Shown one piece after another: positions 16,184 to 23,391 of a stretch of DNA of 35,018 nt. A model generated the notes under the pieces. The model was given only the letters and a program-made list of their open reading frames with translations, was not told the origin of the DNA and did not search any database. The position numbers and the translations under genes were made by a program. Within the stretch, counting starts at the first letter, position 1. Each line of letters begins with the position of its first letter. Source of the DNA: Streptococcus sp. oral taxon 058 str. F0407 (GTDB lineage Bacteria; Bacillota; Bacilli; Lactobacillales; Streptococcaceae); the NCBI RefSeq assembly GCF_000235485.1, contig NZ_JH378892.1:1-35018 (forward strand). Reading direction: 5' to 3'.

Positions 16184-17137
16184 TTATATTTCAGTACCTT
16201 TGCTCCATTTTTGAAAATTTTCTTTGAATTTCATTAGTGCAGCTGGATCTTGCAAACTTTCTAGCGGATAGACAAAAGGTTGCAGTTCCTGTTCAGTTTT
16301 CTTCTGTAAAACGAAAATACTCTTAGCCTGACTGGCCGTTGAGAAAATATCCTCTGGCAGAGTGATGATAGCAGCAAGACTCACTTCATCTTTGATCCAA
16401 CCTTTTAACAAATCACTTTGAGGGCTGGTCAATAAATCACTTGGAGCTAGAAAAATAGCATAGCCATCTGACTTAAGGTACTTGAGACCTTGCTCCATCA
16501 GCAAATGGTGGGCATAGGTATGTTCTTGGCTAGAAGCCACTTGATATCGTGAAGCAATGGTGTCGTCTGGGTAATAGCCGACAGGCAAGTCGCTAATGAC
16601 CACATCGCTTTCTTTAAGCATCTGCGGACGAACGGCATCACCTTGAACAAATCCTGCCTGCAAACCAATCACATCGGCCATACTAGCCGCTAAATCAATC
16701 AGCAAATCATCCACTTCGATTCCCAAGTAATCCACTTTTTTAGCAAGAGAAGTCAAGAAAGTAGCACCAAGAATCCCCATGCCAGAACCCATTTCGAGGA
16801 TGCTTATTTCCTCTTGATCCAGCAACTCTTCCACAACAAATACCAAGAGGAGGGCAATGGCATCCGGCGTAAACTGGTGATTGGCCTGTAAAGGCTCAGT
16901 TTGTCCTGCCTTCATCAAGAGAAACTGGTAGGTCTTGAGCCACTCTTCCTTGCGAAGTGCTAAGCGCTTAAGGGCTTGATTATTCTCCTTGACCTGCTCT
17001 AGCTCGGTCTCACCATCCAGGTAAATACTGTTTTGCTCTACCAAGGCGTCATAAAAGTTAGTCGCCAAATCACTTTGGATGACTTGGACATTCTCTAGTA
17101 AATACGTATAAGCTTGTTCAATTTTTTCAAAATCCAT
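16184..17137 (-). CDS. YtxK-like class I SAM-dependent methyltransferase
   Basis: A 317-residue protein related to N6-adenine DNA methylases but lacking a specificity domain. SAM motif I lies at 112-122 (SILEMGSGMGI). The catalytic-type motif IV reads DLPVGYYP (183-190) instead of the NPPY/DPPY of active N6 methylases, so it may methylate another target or be altered. The Bacillus homologue YtxK is also next to ackA. In pneumococcus the gene at this position lies directly after the competence pilus operon. The substrate is unknown. Confidence 0.8.
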   Translation of the reverse strand: MDFEKIEQAYTYLLENVQVIQSDLATNFYDALVEQNSIYLDGETELEQVKENNQALKRLALRKEEWLKTYQFLLMKAGQTEPLQANHQFTPDAIALLLVFVVEELLDQEEISILEMGSGMGILGATFLTSLAKKVDYLGIEVDDLLIDLAASMADVIGLQAGFVQGDAVRPQMLKESDVVISDLPVGYYPDDTIASRYQVASSQEHTYAHHLLMEQGLKYLKSDGYAIFLAPSDLLTSPQSDLLKGWIKDEVSLAAIITLPEDIFSTASQAKSIFVLQKKTEQELQPFVYPLESLQDPAALMKFKENFQKWSKGTEI

Positions 17138-17182
17138 ATTCCTATCTTATCAAAATTCCCCTTTTTTTTCCATCTGAAGAGA

Positions 17183-17215
17183 AAAAATCACTGCTTTAGT
17201 CAGCAAGTGATTTTT
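17183..17215 (-). terminator. Terminator overlapping the end of the small methyltransferase gene
   Basis: Minus strand: AATCAC-T-TGCT pairs with AGCA-GTGATT (one bulged T), followed by TTTTTTC. The stop codon of the methyltransferase lies in the loop region. It would end the comG read-through transcript. Confidence 0.75.
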
Positions 17216-17786
17216 GGGCTACAGTTAAAAAGAGCTCTGCGTGATTTCCTAGGAAAAGATCCTCAGCACTGTAAAGAATCTGACTGCCAATGCTCGAAAA
17301 ACCAAATTGAGCAAGCTTGATTTCCAGTTCAGCCAATTCAAATCCGTGGTGGTTGGTGTCTGTCTTGACAAAATCAGCAATGAGGACTTGGCCCTTCTCC
17401 CTAAGATGACGGTGAAACATGGTAAGGGTTGCATCTAGATCAGGCATATGATGAAGAACCCGACTGACAACAATTAGATCAAATTGCTGCTCCAAGGGAT
17501 TTGCCAGTAAATCCTGATCCAAGAGTTGAAGATTCCTGATTTCTTGGTCTTCTGCTTTCAAACGTGCTTGCTCCAGCATTTTCTCCGAGATGTCTACAAG
17601 GATAACCGACTTGGCCTGCTTGGCTAGGGGTAAGGCTAACAGACCCGTTCCACCACCAAAATCCAGTATTTCCTTGTCTAATAGAAGAGCAATCTGTTTT
17701 TCAACTGCCTGACAAACCAAGTTTGCAAGAAAGATATTTTTGGGCGAATCAAAGGTTTCTGCTTTGTGATTAAAATCGTGTTTCAT
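17196..17786 (-). CDS. Class I SAM-dependent methyltransferase (UbiE-like)
   Basis: A 196-residue small methyltransferase. SAM motif I is clear at 41-50 (LDFGGGTGLL), followed by an acidic residue binding the SAM ribose (ILVDISEKML) and a VVSRVLHHMPD segment typical of small-molecule or lipid methyltransferases. The substrate cannot be deduced. It starts only 32 bases after comGG with no terminator between, so competence induction could extend into it. It ends within its own terminator, ahead of the YtxK-like gene. Confidence 0.8.
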   Translation of the reverse strand: MKHDFNHKAETFDSPKNIFLANLVCQAVEKQIALLLDKEILDFGGGTGLLALPLAKQAKSVILVDISEKMLEQARLKAEDQEIRNLQLLDQDLLANPLEQQFDLIVVSRVLHHMPDLDATLTMFHRHLREKGQVLIADFVKTDTNHHGFELAELEIKLAQFGFSSIGSQILYSAEDLFLGNHAELFLTVAQKSLAD

Positions 17787-17818
17787 GCTTTTAGTTTAAC
17801 ACAAAGAAGTTGAATTGC

Positions 17819-18232
17819 CTAGGAATTGCCTTTCTTATCTGCCTTATGGTCTGTTTTTTGTTGATTGGTTTGTTGACTTGAGTTGGTAGATGATTGTTCC
17901 TTAGGGTCCGTTTTCTTTTCCTTGGGTTTCATCGAAGGAAAGAGAAATTCATAGTTGTTCTTATTCATACGAACACTTGTTGCAAAACCTGTTTTGGTAT
18001 TTTGATAAGTGACTTTTCCTAAGTTAAAGACTCGTTCCCCAGTTTCCTGCTCAGCCTTATCTTTGCTTCGTTTGGCCATGGCAAAAGCGACCAACTTTTC
18101 TTTGTTTAGGGTAAAGTCTTTGTGATGGACGACTTGCCGATTCAAATAAAACTGCAACAAAAGGCTAAAAATGGCTGCCATGGTCACTGCATATAGGAGA
18201 ACTCCTGCCTTAACTTTTTGATTTTTCCACAC
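17819..18232 (-). CDS. comGG: Competence minor pseudopilin ComGG
   Basis: A 137-residue protein with a short basic N-terminus and one hydrophobic span ([20 protein letters not shown], 9-28). A C-terminal half rich in Lys, Gln, Asn and Ser follows. The segment resembles a class III prepilin signal but has tyrosine where pilins carry Glu at position +5, which agrees with ComGG being the atypical member. It is the last gene of comG, overlapping comGF by 23 bases, and is thought to act in the pilus that binds DNA during transformation. Identity rests mainly on operon position. Confidence 0.85.
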   Translation of the reverse strand: MWKNQKVKAGVLLYAVTMAAIFSLLLQFYLNRQVVHHKDFTLNKEKLVAFAMAKRSKDKAEQETGERVFNLGKVTYQNTKTGFATSVRMNKNNYEFLFPSMKPKEKKTDPKEQSSTNSSQQTNQQKTDHKADKKGNS

Positions 18233-18671
18233 GATAGATGAATTCCCTTTCTAAGCCTTTTTGAAATTGGAAACGAAAGCGAACCAGTTGATTTTCCTCT
18301 GTGATTTGTGCTGATTTGAGACCATAAACCATAGGTTGATAGCCTCGACCACTGGCATCGGTTTTCCGAAAATCATCTGCTTTGGACTTCCCCATAGCGA
18401 TGTCCTTCCCATCTTGCTTCACATAGAGGCGATTGCCTTCCACCTTTTCAAACTGCGAACGCTCTAACTCTGCCTCCAGCTGGTCCACAAATAAGAGCCA
18501 CTCCTTTTGCTCGCCTTGCTGCTGGTAACGAACTTCTGAAATGAGGAGCTGACTCATAGCTTGAAAAAGGAGCAAACCTCCGCTAATGACGATAAGGGCA
18601 AGCAGAGATTCTAAAAGAGTGAAAGCTCTTACCTTACTACTCTTTAAGATCGAGCAATTTCTCTGAACCAT
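18210..18671 (-). CDS. comGF: Competence minor pseudopilin ComGF
   Basis: A 153-residue prepilin-like protein. The processing motif [11 protein letters not shown] is present with Glu at +5, then a hydrophobic helix and a polar domain ending [17 protein letters not shown]. The start is the ATG at 18671, with GGAGG six bases upstream; a longer frame begins 17 codons earlier without such a site. It overlaps comGE by 35 bases and comGG by 23, indicating coupled translation. It is probably processed by the prepilin peptidase ComC, encoded elsewhere. Confidence 0.92.
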   Translation of the reverse strand: MVQRNCSILKSSKVRAFTLLESLLALIVISGGLLLFQAMSQLLISEVRYQQQGEQKEWLLFVDQLEAELERSQFEKVEGNRLYVKQDGKDIAMGKSKADDFRKTDASGRGYQPMVYGLKSAQITEENQLVRFRFQFQKGLEREFIYRVEKSKS

Positions 18672-18936
18672 GGTAGACCTCCAATCCTTTTTCACTAGCA
18701 AATACCTGAATCTCAACTCCATTTATGTTTACCTGATTTTGCCCTGTTTGCAGAGCCATCTTAGCTACACGCAAGACTTCTTCCTTTTGCAAGATTTCTG
18801 CCTCTAACCGTCGATTTTGTTGGATTTGTCCCATGAGTAGAGTCGCAATACTGGCAAATACGGCCAGAGCTACTACTGCTTCTAGTAAAATCACTGCCTT
18901 AATTTTTTGTTTCCTTAATGCGTTTAATTTTTCCAT
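18637..18936 (-). CDS. comGE: Competence minor pseudopilin ComGE
   Basis: A 99-residue small prepilin. A basic leader is followed by [19 protein letters not shown], with Glu at the expected +5 position after the cleavage site, and a short polar domain. An AGGAA site is only one base from the first ATG, so the exact start is uncertain and translation may be coupled to comGD, which it overlaps by 38 bases. Confidence 0.88.
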   Translation of the reverse strand: MEKLNALRKQKIKAVILLEAVVALAVFASIATLLMGQIQQNRRLEAEILQKEEVLRVAKMALQTGQNQVNINGVEIQVFASEKGLEVYHGSEKLLDLKE

Positions 18937-19333
18937 TTCCTAGATATAATTGATAGCGAATCGCTCCTTTGCTGGTTTGAAATTCAACCTTAGCCAGGGA
19001 CGAATTGCCCCCAGCTCGGTCAAAGTGAATCGTCTGTCCTGATGGTGCTTGAATCCCTTTGGGAACGGTCAATTTTTGACTGCCATCGCTGATTGTCTCC
19101 CCATCTAGGTTCAGGCTAGTCTTTTGTTGACTAGCTACACTACGCTTTTGAGTTTCACGATAGAGTTCTTCAAATTCCATAAAGAAAATCTGCTCCTCCA
19201 CCGCTGCAAAACTTGACTGGATTGAGCCAGATAAAGCCAAAGCAATGATACTCACAAGTCCTAAAACCAAGAGACTTTCTAACATGGTAAAGGCCTTAAT
19301 CTGCAACAGTTTGACTTGTTTTTTGTTTTGCAT
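18899..19333 (-). CDS. comGD: Competence minor pseudopilin ComGD
   Basis: A 144-residue prepilin with IKAFTMLESLLVLGLVSIIAL at the N-terminus (cleavage motif and Glu+5) and a GspH-like soluble domain ending [13 protein letters not shown]. The first ATG is used, although only a weak AAAGAA site precedes it and a later start closer to the cleavage motif is possible. It overlaps comGC by 38 bases and comGE by 38. Confidence 0.92.
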   Translation of the reverse strand: MQNKKQVKLLQIKAFTMLESLLVLGLVSIIALALSGSIQSSFAAVEEQIFFMEFEELYRETQKRSVASQQKTSLNLDGETISDGSQKLTVPKGIQAPSGQTIHFDRAGGNSSLAKVEFQTSKGAIRYQLYLGNGKIKRIKETKN

Positions 19334-19619
19334 GGTATTCTTTATAAGCCTTGGCTTGCTCAGCTGTGATGCGACCGTCCGCCTGTAATTTGCTTAAGCT
19401 AGCATCATCATTTTTATCCAAACGATAAAGTTCTGCCTGACTTTCCACGACCTTGACAACAGCAGCTTTTCCTTTATCATCTACGGCATCCTTTTGCTTG
19501 GTCAAATTGGGCACAAAGAGCAAGAGAAGAACGCTGATGATTAAAAGGACGACTAACATCTCTACCAGAGTGAAAGCTTTAACCTTGGCTTTTTTTAAAT
19601 TTGTCATGAGTTTTTTCAT
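19296..19619 (-). CDS. comGC: Major competence pilin ComGC
   Basis: A 107-residue major pilin of the competence type IV-like pilus that captures external DNA. The processing motif KAFTLVEMLVVLLIISVL is textbook, with Glu+5. The soluble domain is short, with helical segments (AAVVKVVESQAELYRL and ITAEQAKAYKEYHA) and no disulfide. It starts one base after comGB ends. Confidence 0.95.
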   Translation of the reverse strand: MKKLMTNLKKAKVKAFTLVEMLVVLLIISVLLLLFVPNLTKQKDAVDDKGKAAVVKVVESQAELYRLDKNDDASLSKLQADGRITAEQAKAYKEYHAKQKTSQTVAD

Positions 19620-19620
19620 T

Positions 19621-20637
19621 TTAAAAATTTACCTCCATATTTTGATACATGGGCATGAGCATTGCCGCATAAAGTAAAACGATAATCAGAGCCACAAAGA
19701 TAAAAACCAGTGGCTGCACTAAGTTCATGGTGCGGTTGACTCGGGTAAAAAAGGCTTCCCAAGTCTTTTCCGCGTAGATTTCCAACTCACTCCCCAGCTT
19801 GGACTTGACTTCCCCATACTCGATGATGAGACTCAACTCCTTTTTAAAGAAAGGATAGGTCGCTATGGTTTGAGAAAATTCGCGGCCATTTTGCAGGGCT
19901 TGAGTCAAATCTTGACCGATTTCTTTAAAGAGCTGAGAACCCTGTTCCTGCATGATCTGAAAAATCTGCGTCAGCTCCATCCCCTGTGAAATCATATTGC
20001 CCCATTCACGCGCATAATAAGCTGTCAGATAAGTCTGGACAAAGATTCCTAGAAAGGGAAAACGTGCTAACATCGAAAAGACGCGCATTTTAGAACTTCT
20101 TTTATAGAAAGTGAGGGCTAAAAGTAAAATTAGAGAGAAAACCAGTACTAGTACCAGAAAAATTTGTGGCAGATTGCCGATGATTTGGGTGGCAATATTG
20201 CTACTATCTAGTTGGGGGAGCAAATAGTTTCTCAACCCCAGCATGATTAGCAGGAGAAAGCCCAGTAAAATCAAGGGATAGGTCGCTACTTCGATTAACT
20301 TTTTCTTGACCTTGGCCAGATTGTCCAGATATTCTTCTATCTTTTCTAAACTCAGATGAAGATTGCCGTGGACTTCAGCTAGGGATAACTGAGTGACAAT
20401 GGCACTTGAAAAGCCCAAACTTTCCATCATTTCTGAGAAAGATTTTCCCTTGGACAGTCCTTGGTGCATCTGTGTCACATAGTCCTTTTCCAGTAAGGCA
20501 CTTCTACCTAGAAAAGAAATAATTTCCACCAAGTGAAAGCCACTGGAAAAGAGATTGTTAAACAAGGTGATGATTTTCTTCTGCTTAGCTGTAGCTAATT
20601 TTTTCCGTTTCAGCCTGAAGACTTGTGATATGTCCAT
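19621..20637 (-). CDS. comGB: Competence pilus membrane platform protein ComGB
   Basis: A 338-residue GspF/PilC-type polytopic protein: two T2SSF domains (about 15-135 and 210-330) flank membrane segments near 135-155, 170-195 and 312-335. It works with ATPase ComGA to assemble the pilus. The start is set at MDISQVFRLKRKK, the length of the pneumococcal protein; the open frame extends 25 codons further up inside comGA. Its 5' end overlaps comGA by 53 bases and only a weak site precedes the ATG, so translational coupling is likely. Confidence 0.93.
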   Translation of the reverse strand: MDISQVFRLKRKKLATAKQKKIITLFNNLFSSGFHLVEIISFLGRSALLEKDYVTQMHQGLSKGKSFSEMMESLGFSSAIVTQLSLAEVHGNLHLSLEKIEEYLDNLAKVKKKLIEVATYPLILLGFLLLIMLGLRNYLLPQLDSSNIATQIIGNLPQIFLVLVLVFSLILLLALTFYKRSSKMRVFSMLARFPFLGIFVQTYLTAYYAREWGNMISQGMELTQIFQIMQEQGSQLFKEIGQDLTQALQNGREFSQTIATYPFFKKELSLIIEYGEVKSKLGSELEIYAEKTWEAFFTRVNRTMNLVQPLVFIFVALIIVLLYAAMLMPMYQNMEVNF

Positions 20638-21526
20638 CTTTAAGAAGCTGGTCAATCTGCTCATTCCAGCTAGTTGGCTGGTGTTCTTGATAGTCTTTGT
20701 TTGCAAAGTCAACGATTCCTCCTCCCCCGATTAATCTCTGGTAACAGACTCCTTGCAGGACCACTGCTAGTTCCTCCTCAGTCACACCTAACTCCAGAAG
20801 GCGCTCATAAACACCTCGGATACTCTTGGCATGAATGGTTGAAAAGACTGTCGCCCCTGTCAAACTGGCTCTGACCACTGCACGCGCCGTCTCACTATCC
20901 CGAATTTCACCGATAATCAAGAAATCCGGACGATGTCGGAGAGACAGTTTGATCAGATTTTCATAGGTCAGTCCAATAGTTTCATTCAACTGCAACTGGA
21001 GCATATCTTCCTGCTTGATTTCGACAGGATCTTCAATGGACATGACCTGCTGCCCCTTAAAAAGGGATTTGGCCAATTCGTGCATCAGCGTCGTCTTGCC
21101 ACTGCCGACTGGTCCTGCAAAAAGGTAGAGGCCCCTTTGCCTGTATTGTTCTCCTAACTCCGCCAGAGCCTGAAACCAAAAGCGCAACTCTCTTTCCTCA
21201 TCGTGCAACAAACGAATGACCAAGCTCTCATGCCCCCGATAATCTCCTACGGTTGACAAGCGCAGAGAAGACACCTTCTCTCCATGCTGGTAGTCGCAAG
21301 AGCCCAGCTGACTGCGACGCTTTTCTCCTACATTCATCCCAGCCACAAACTTGAAATGACTAATCACAGCAGCTAAAACATCAAACTCATAAGAATCAAC
21401 GAGACACCGCTCGTCTCCAACCCGCATGTGAAGTTCATAGGACTTTTCCTTAGGGATAAAATAGATATCCTGAGCCTTCTTTTCTTTCGCAGTAGCAATA
21501 ATTTTCTGTGCAATTTCTTGTACCAT
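20585..21526 (-). CDS. comGA: Competence pilus assembly ATPase ComGA
   Basis: A 313-residue GspE/PilB-type secretion ATPase. It has Walker A GPVGSGKTT (138-146), an Asp-box region (IEDPVEIKQEDMLQLQ), Walker B LIIGEIRD (203-210) and a His-box region (FSTIHAKS). It powers extension of the ComGC pilus from the cytoplasmic face. AAGGAGGG precedes the ATG and a sigma-X box lies 20 bases upstream. It is the first gene of comGA-GB-GC-GD-GE-GF-GG, with all seven genes intact, so the strain is likely to be genetically competent as far as this locus shows. Confidence 0.96.
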   Translation of the reverse strand: MVQEIAQKIIATAKEKKAQDIYFIPKEKSYELHMRVGDERCLVDSYEFDVLAAVISHFKFVAGMNVGEKRRSQLGSCDYQHGEKVSSLRLSTVGDYRGHESLVIRLLHDEERELRFWFQALAELGEQYRQRGLYLFAGPVGSGKTTLMHELAKSLFKGQQVMSIEDPVEIKQEDMLQLQLNETIGLTYENLIKLSLRHRPDFLIIGEIRDSETARAVVRASLTGATVFSTIHAKSIRGVYERLLELGVTEEELAVVLQGVCYQRLIGGGGIVDFANKDYQEHQPTSWNEQIDQLLKDGHITSLQAETEKISYS

Positions 21527-21545
21527 ACCGCCCTCCTTATCTAAC

Positions 21546-21553
21546 TATTCGCA
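21546..21553 (-). promoter_or_regulatory. Sigma-X (ComX) cin-box promoter of comG
   Basis: Minus strand TGCGAATA, matching the cin-box/combox pattern TNCGAATA, with a T-rich run directly upstream as in other late competence promoters. Transcription would start just before the Shine-Dalgarno (21531-21538), giving a very short leader. Confidence 0.85.
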
Positions 21554-21561
21554 AAAAAATA

Positions 21562-21590
21562 AAAAAAGCAACTTAAAAAGTTACTTTTTT
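21562..21590 (-). terminator. Terminator of the DUF1033 gene
   Basis: Minus strand: GTAACTT pairs with AAGTTGC (one G-U) around TTT, flanked by A- and T-runs and ending TTTTTTT. It insulates the comG cin-box from upstream transcription. Confidence 0.8.
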
Positions 21591-21954
21591 ATCTCCATTT
21601 CATACGGCAAGAACGATGCTTTTCTTGACCTGTTTGTTTTTCGTAACCTGGACGTAGCTTTTCATCGGGGATGACTTGCTCATCCTGTAAAAGTGCCAAA
21701 GAATGGTACTGCTGCAAATACTCATCACACTCATCACACCAGCGTTTATCAGCAGGATCCCAAAAAATAGTCATCAAATCACTCCGACTCTTATAAAGAG
21801 GATTCTTCTTTTCCAGCTCAAACCAGCATGATTTATAATATTTTAGAGCATCATAATACTTGTCAAAAGATTGACTCATGATGACATCTTCTTCCCAACC
21901 TTCTATGAACCACCACGGTTCATAGTCCCCATACATTTCTATAACACGATACAT
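21589..21954 (-). CDS. DUF1033 family protein
   Basis: A 121-residue soluble protein rich in aromatic residues and Cys, starting MYRVIEMYGDYEPWWFIEGW. It is typical of the DUF1033 family of streptococci and lactobacilli, whose function is unknown. The ATG at 21954 is chosen because AAGGAAG precedes it; the frame extends 26 codons upstream into non-conserved sequence. Two cysteines in RWCDECDEY could bind metal, which is speculation. It lies between nagA and comG and has its own terminator. Confidence 0.8.
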   Translation of the reverse strand: MYRVIEMYGDYEPWWFIEGWEEDVIMSQSFDKYYDALKYYKSCWFELEKKNPLYKSRSDLMTIFWDPADKRWCDECDEYLQQYHSLALLQDEQVIPDEKLRPGYEKQTGQEKHRSCRMKWR

Positions 21955-22062
21955 TTTCACTACTTCCTTTGTACCGTATATTATAACGAATTTTCTAGAA
22001 CAATGAAAGGATTTTGCTTCATTATAGAACAATCCTCTAGCTTTCTGAAGATACCTCTAAAT

Positions 22063-22095
22063 AGAAAAGCAAAGACTGAGTCACAGCCTCTGCTT
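22063..22095 (-). terminator. Intrinsic terminator of nagA
   Basis: Minus strand: AAGCAGAGGCTG pairs with CAGTCTTTGCTT (12 bp with two G-U pairs) around TGACT, then TTCTATTT. Confidence 0.75.
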
Positions 22096-22099
22096 CTTA

Positions 22100-23251
22100 T
22101 TAGGCTTGATAACGTTTCACACCATCTAGGTAGGTTGCGACCAATTCCAAATCTTTATCTAGCACGATAAAGTCCGCATCGTAGCCTTCACGGATTTGTC
22201 CACAAACATCATCAATATGAACAGATTTTGCTGGGTTGAGGCTGGCCATCATGACCGCTTCATGCGGATTCGCAATTCCCCATTCGACCACATTCTTCAA
22301 ACCGTCTTTGAGTTTGAGGATAGAACCTGCCAAATTGCCTGTAGATTTGAGGCGAGCCGTTCCATTGGCAACCACTACTGGGAATTCTCCCAACATGTAG
22401 TCGCCGTCTTCCAACCCACCAGCTGTCATACAGTCTGTGATAAGGGCAATATTTTCAGTTCCTTTTTGTTTGAGCAAAATGTCACAGGCCTTTGGATCTA
22501 CGTGGTGACCGTCACAAATCAATTCAGCGTAAGTATGAGGCAACTCATACATGGCTCCAACCATACCGAGTTCACGGTGAGTCAACCCACGCATCCCATT
22601 GTAGGCATGTACCCAAACACTTGCTCCAGCATCAACTGCTTTTTTAGCCTCATCAAAGGTCGCATTAGAATGTCCAAGAGCAACGGTTACACCTTCGCCT
22701 GTAACTGTACGAACAAAGTCTTCTACGCCTTCACGTTCTGGTGCAAGGGCAATTTTATTAAGCAAGCCATTTGCTGCTTTTTGCCAAGCACGAAACTCAT
22801 CCATACGAGGATCTTTCATGTAGGCAGGGTTTTGAGCTCCCTTGTATTTCTCTGTGAAATATGGCCCTTCAAAATAGATTCCACGAATCTTGGCTCCACT
22901 TGCCTCCTGATAACGAGCCCCGATATTTTCTGTTACTGCGAGCAATTGCTCATAAGATGATGTCAAAGTGGTTGGCAAGAAACTCGTTACTCCCATGCTG
23001 AGGAGTCCTTCACTCATAGTATGAAGGGTTCCTTCGATGTTATTGTCCATCACATCCACACCGCCAAATCCATGAATGTGGGTATCCACAAGCCCTGGGG
23101 CAATGCTGTAGCCTGTATAGTCAATTACCTCAGCTCCTTCAGGAATTTGTTCTACATGCTTTCCAAACTTGCCATCCACAAGTTCCAAGTAACCACCACG
23201 ACGAACTCCGTGTGGGTAGAAAAACTGATCCGCTTTAATATAATTAGGCAT
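22100..23251 (-). CDS. nagA: N-acetylglucosamine-6-phosphate deacetylase
   Basis: A 383-residue amidohydrolase that removes acetate from GlcNAc-6-phosphate, giving glucosamine-6-phosphate for glycolysis or wall synthesis. It has metal ligands H58 and H60 in GLVDTHIHGFGG, then YFEGPY, ALGHSNATF, VHAYNGM and catalytic Asp in LITDCMTAGG. An AAGGAGG site precedes the ATG. It is monocistronic. A GntR/NagR-type operator overlaps the -35, fitting induction by amino sugars. Confidence 0.96.
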   Translation of the reverse strand: MPNYIKADQFFYPHGVRRGGYLELVDGKFGKHVEQIPEGAEVIDYTGYSIAPGLVDTHIHGFGGVDVMDNNIEGTLHTMSEGLLSMGVTSFLPTTLTSSYEQLLAVTENIGARYQEASGAKIRGIYFEGPYFTEKYKGAQNPAYMKDPRMDEFRAWQKAANGLLNKIALAPEREGVEDFVRTVTGEGVTVALGHSNATFDEAKKAVDAGASVWVHAYNGMRGLTHRELGMVGAMYELPHTYAELICDGHHVDPKACDILLKQKGTENIALITDCMTAGGLEDGDYMLGEFPVVVANGTARLKSTGNLAGSILKLKDGLKNVVEWGIANPHEAVMMASLNPAKSVHIDDVCGQIREGYDADFIVLDKDLELVATYLDGVKRYQA

Positions 23252-23301
23252 AATGATAACCTCCTTGATAGATTGTTTCTAGAATTTATTATGTCAATTA
23301 C

Positions 23302-23330
23302 ATTATAAACCTTTCTTTTTCATTTGTAAA
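23302..23330 (-). promoter_or_regulatory. Sigma-A promoter of nagA
   Basis: Minus strand: -35 TTTACA (23325-23330), 17-base spacer, -10 TATAAT (23302-23307). Confidence 0.8.
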
Positions 23331-23345
23331 TGGTATAGACCTATT
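23329..23345. promoter_or_regulatory. NagR/DasR-type operator (dre-like)
   Basis: AATGGTATAGACCTATT is an imperfect palindrome with the TGGTATAGACC core known for NagR/DasR regulators of amino-sugar genes. It overlaps the nagA -35 by two bases, a position suited to repression. Confidence 0.65.
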
Positions 23346-23360
23346 TTCTAGAGATATTTT

Positions 23361-23387
23361 AAAAGAGCTGGATTTCTCCAACTCTTT
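23361..23387 (-). terminator. Intrinsic terminator of oatA
   Basis: Minus strand: AAAGAGTTGG pairs with CCAGCTCTTT (one G-U pair) around AGAAAT, then T AAAAT. It lies 5 bases past the oatA stop. Confidence 0.75.
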
Positions 23388-23391
23388 GATT

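Noticed and set aside
22196..22960. Long open frame (254 codons) on the plus strand opposite nagA
   Set aside because: It lies wholly within the well-supported nagA gene, has no ribosome site or recognisable domain, and its composition is that of an antisense frame.
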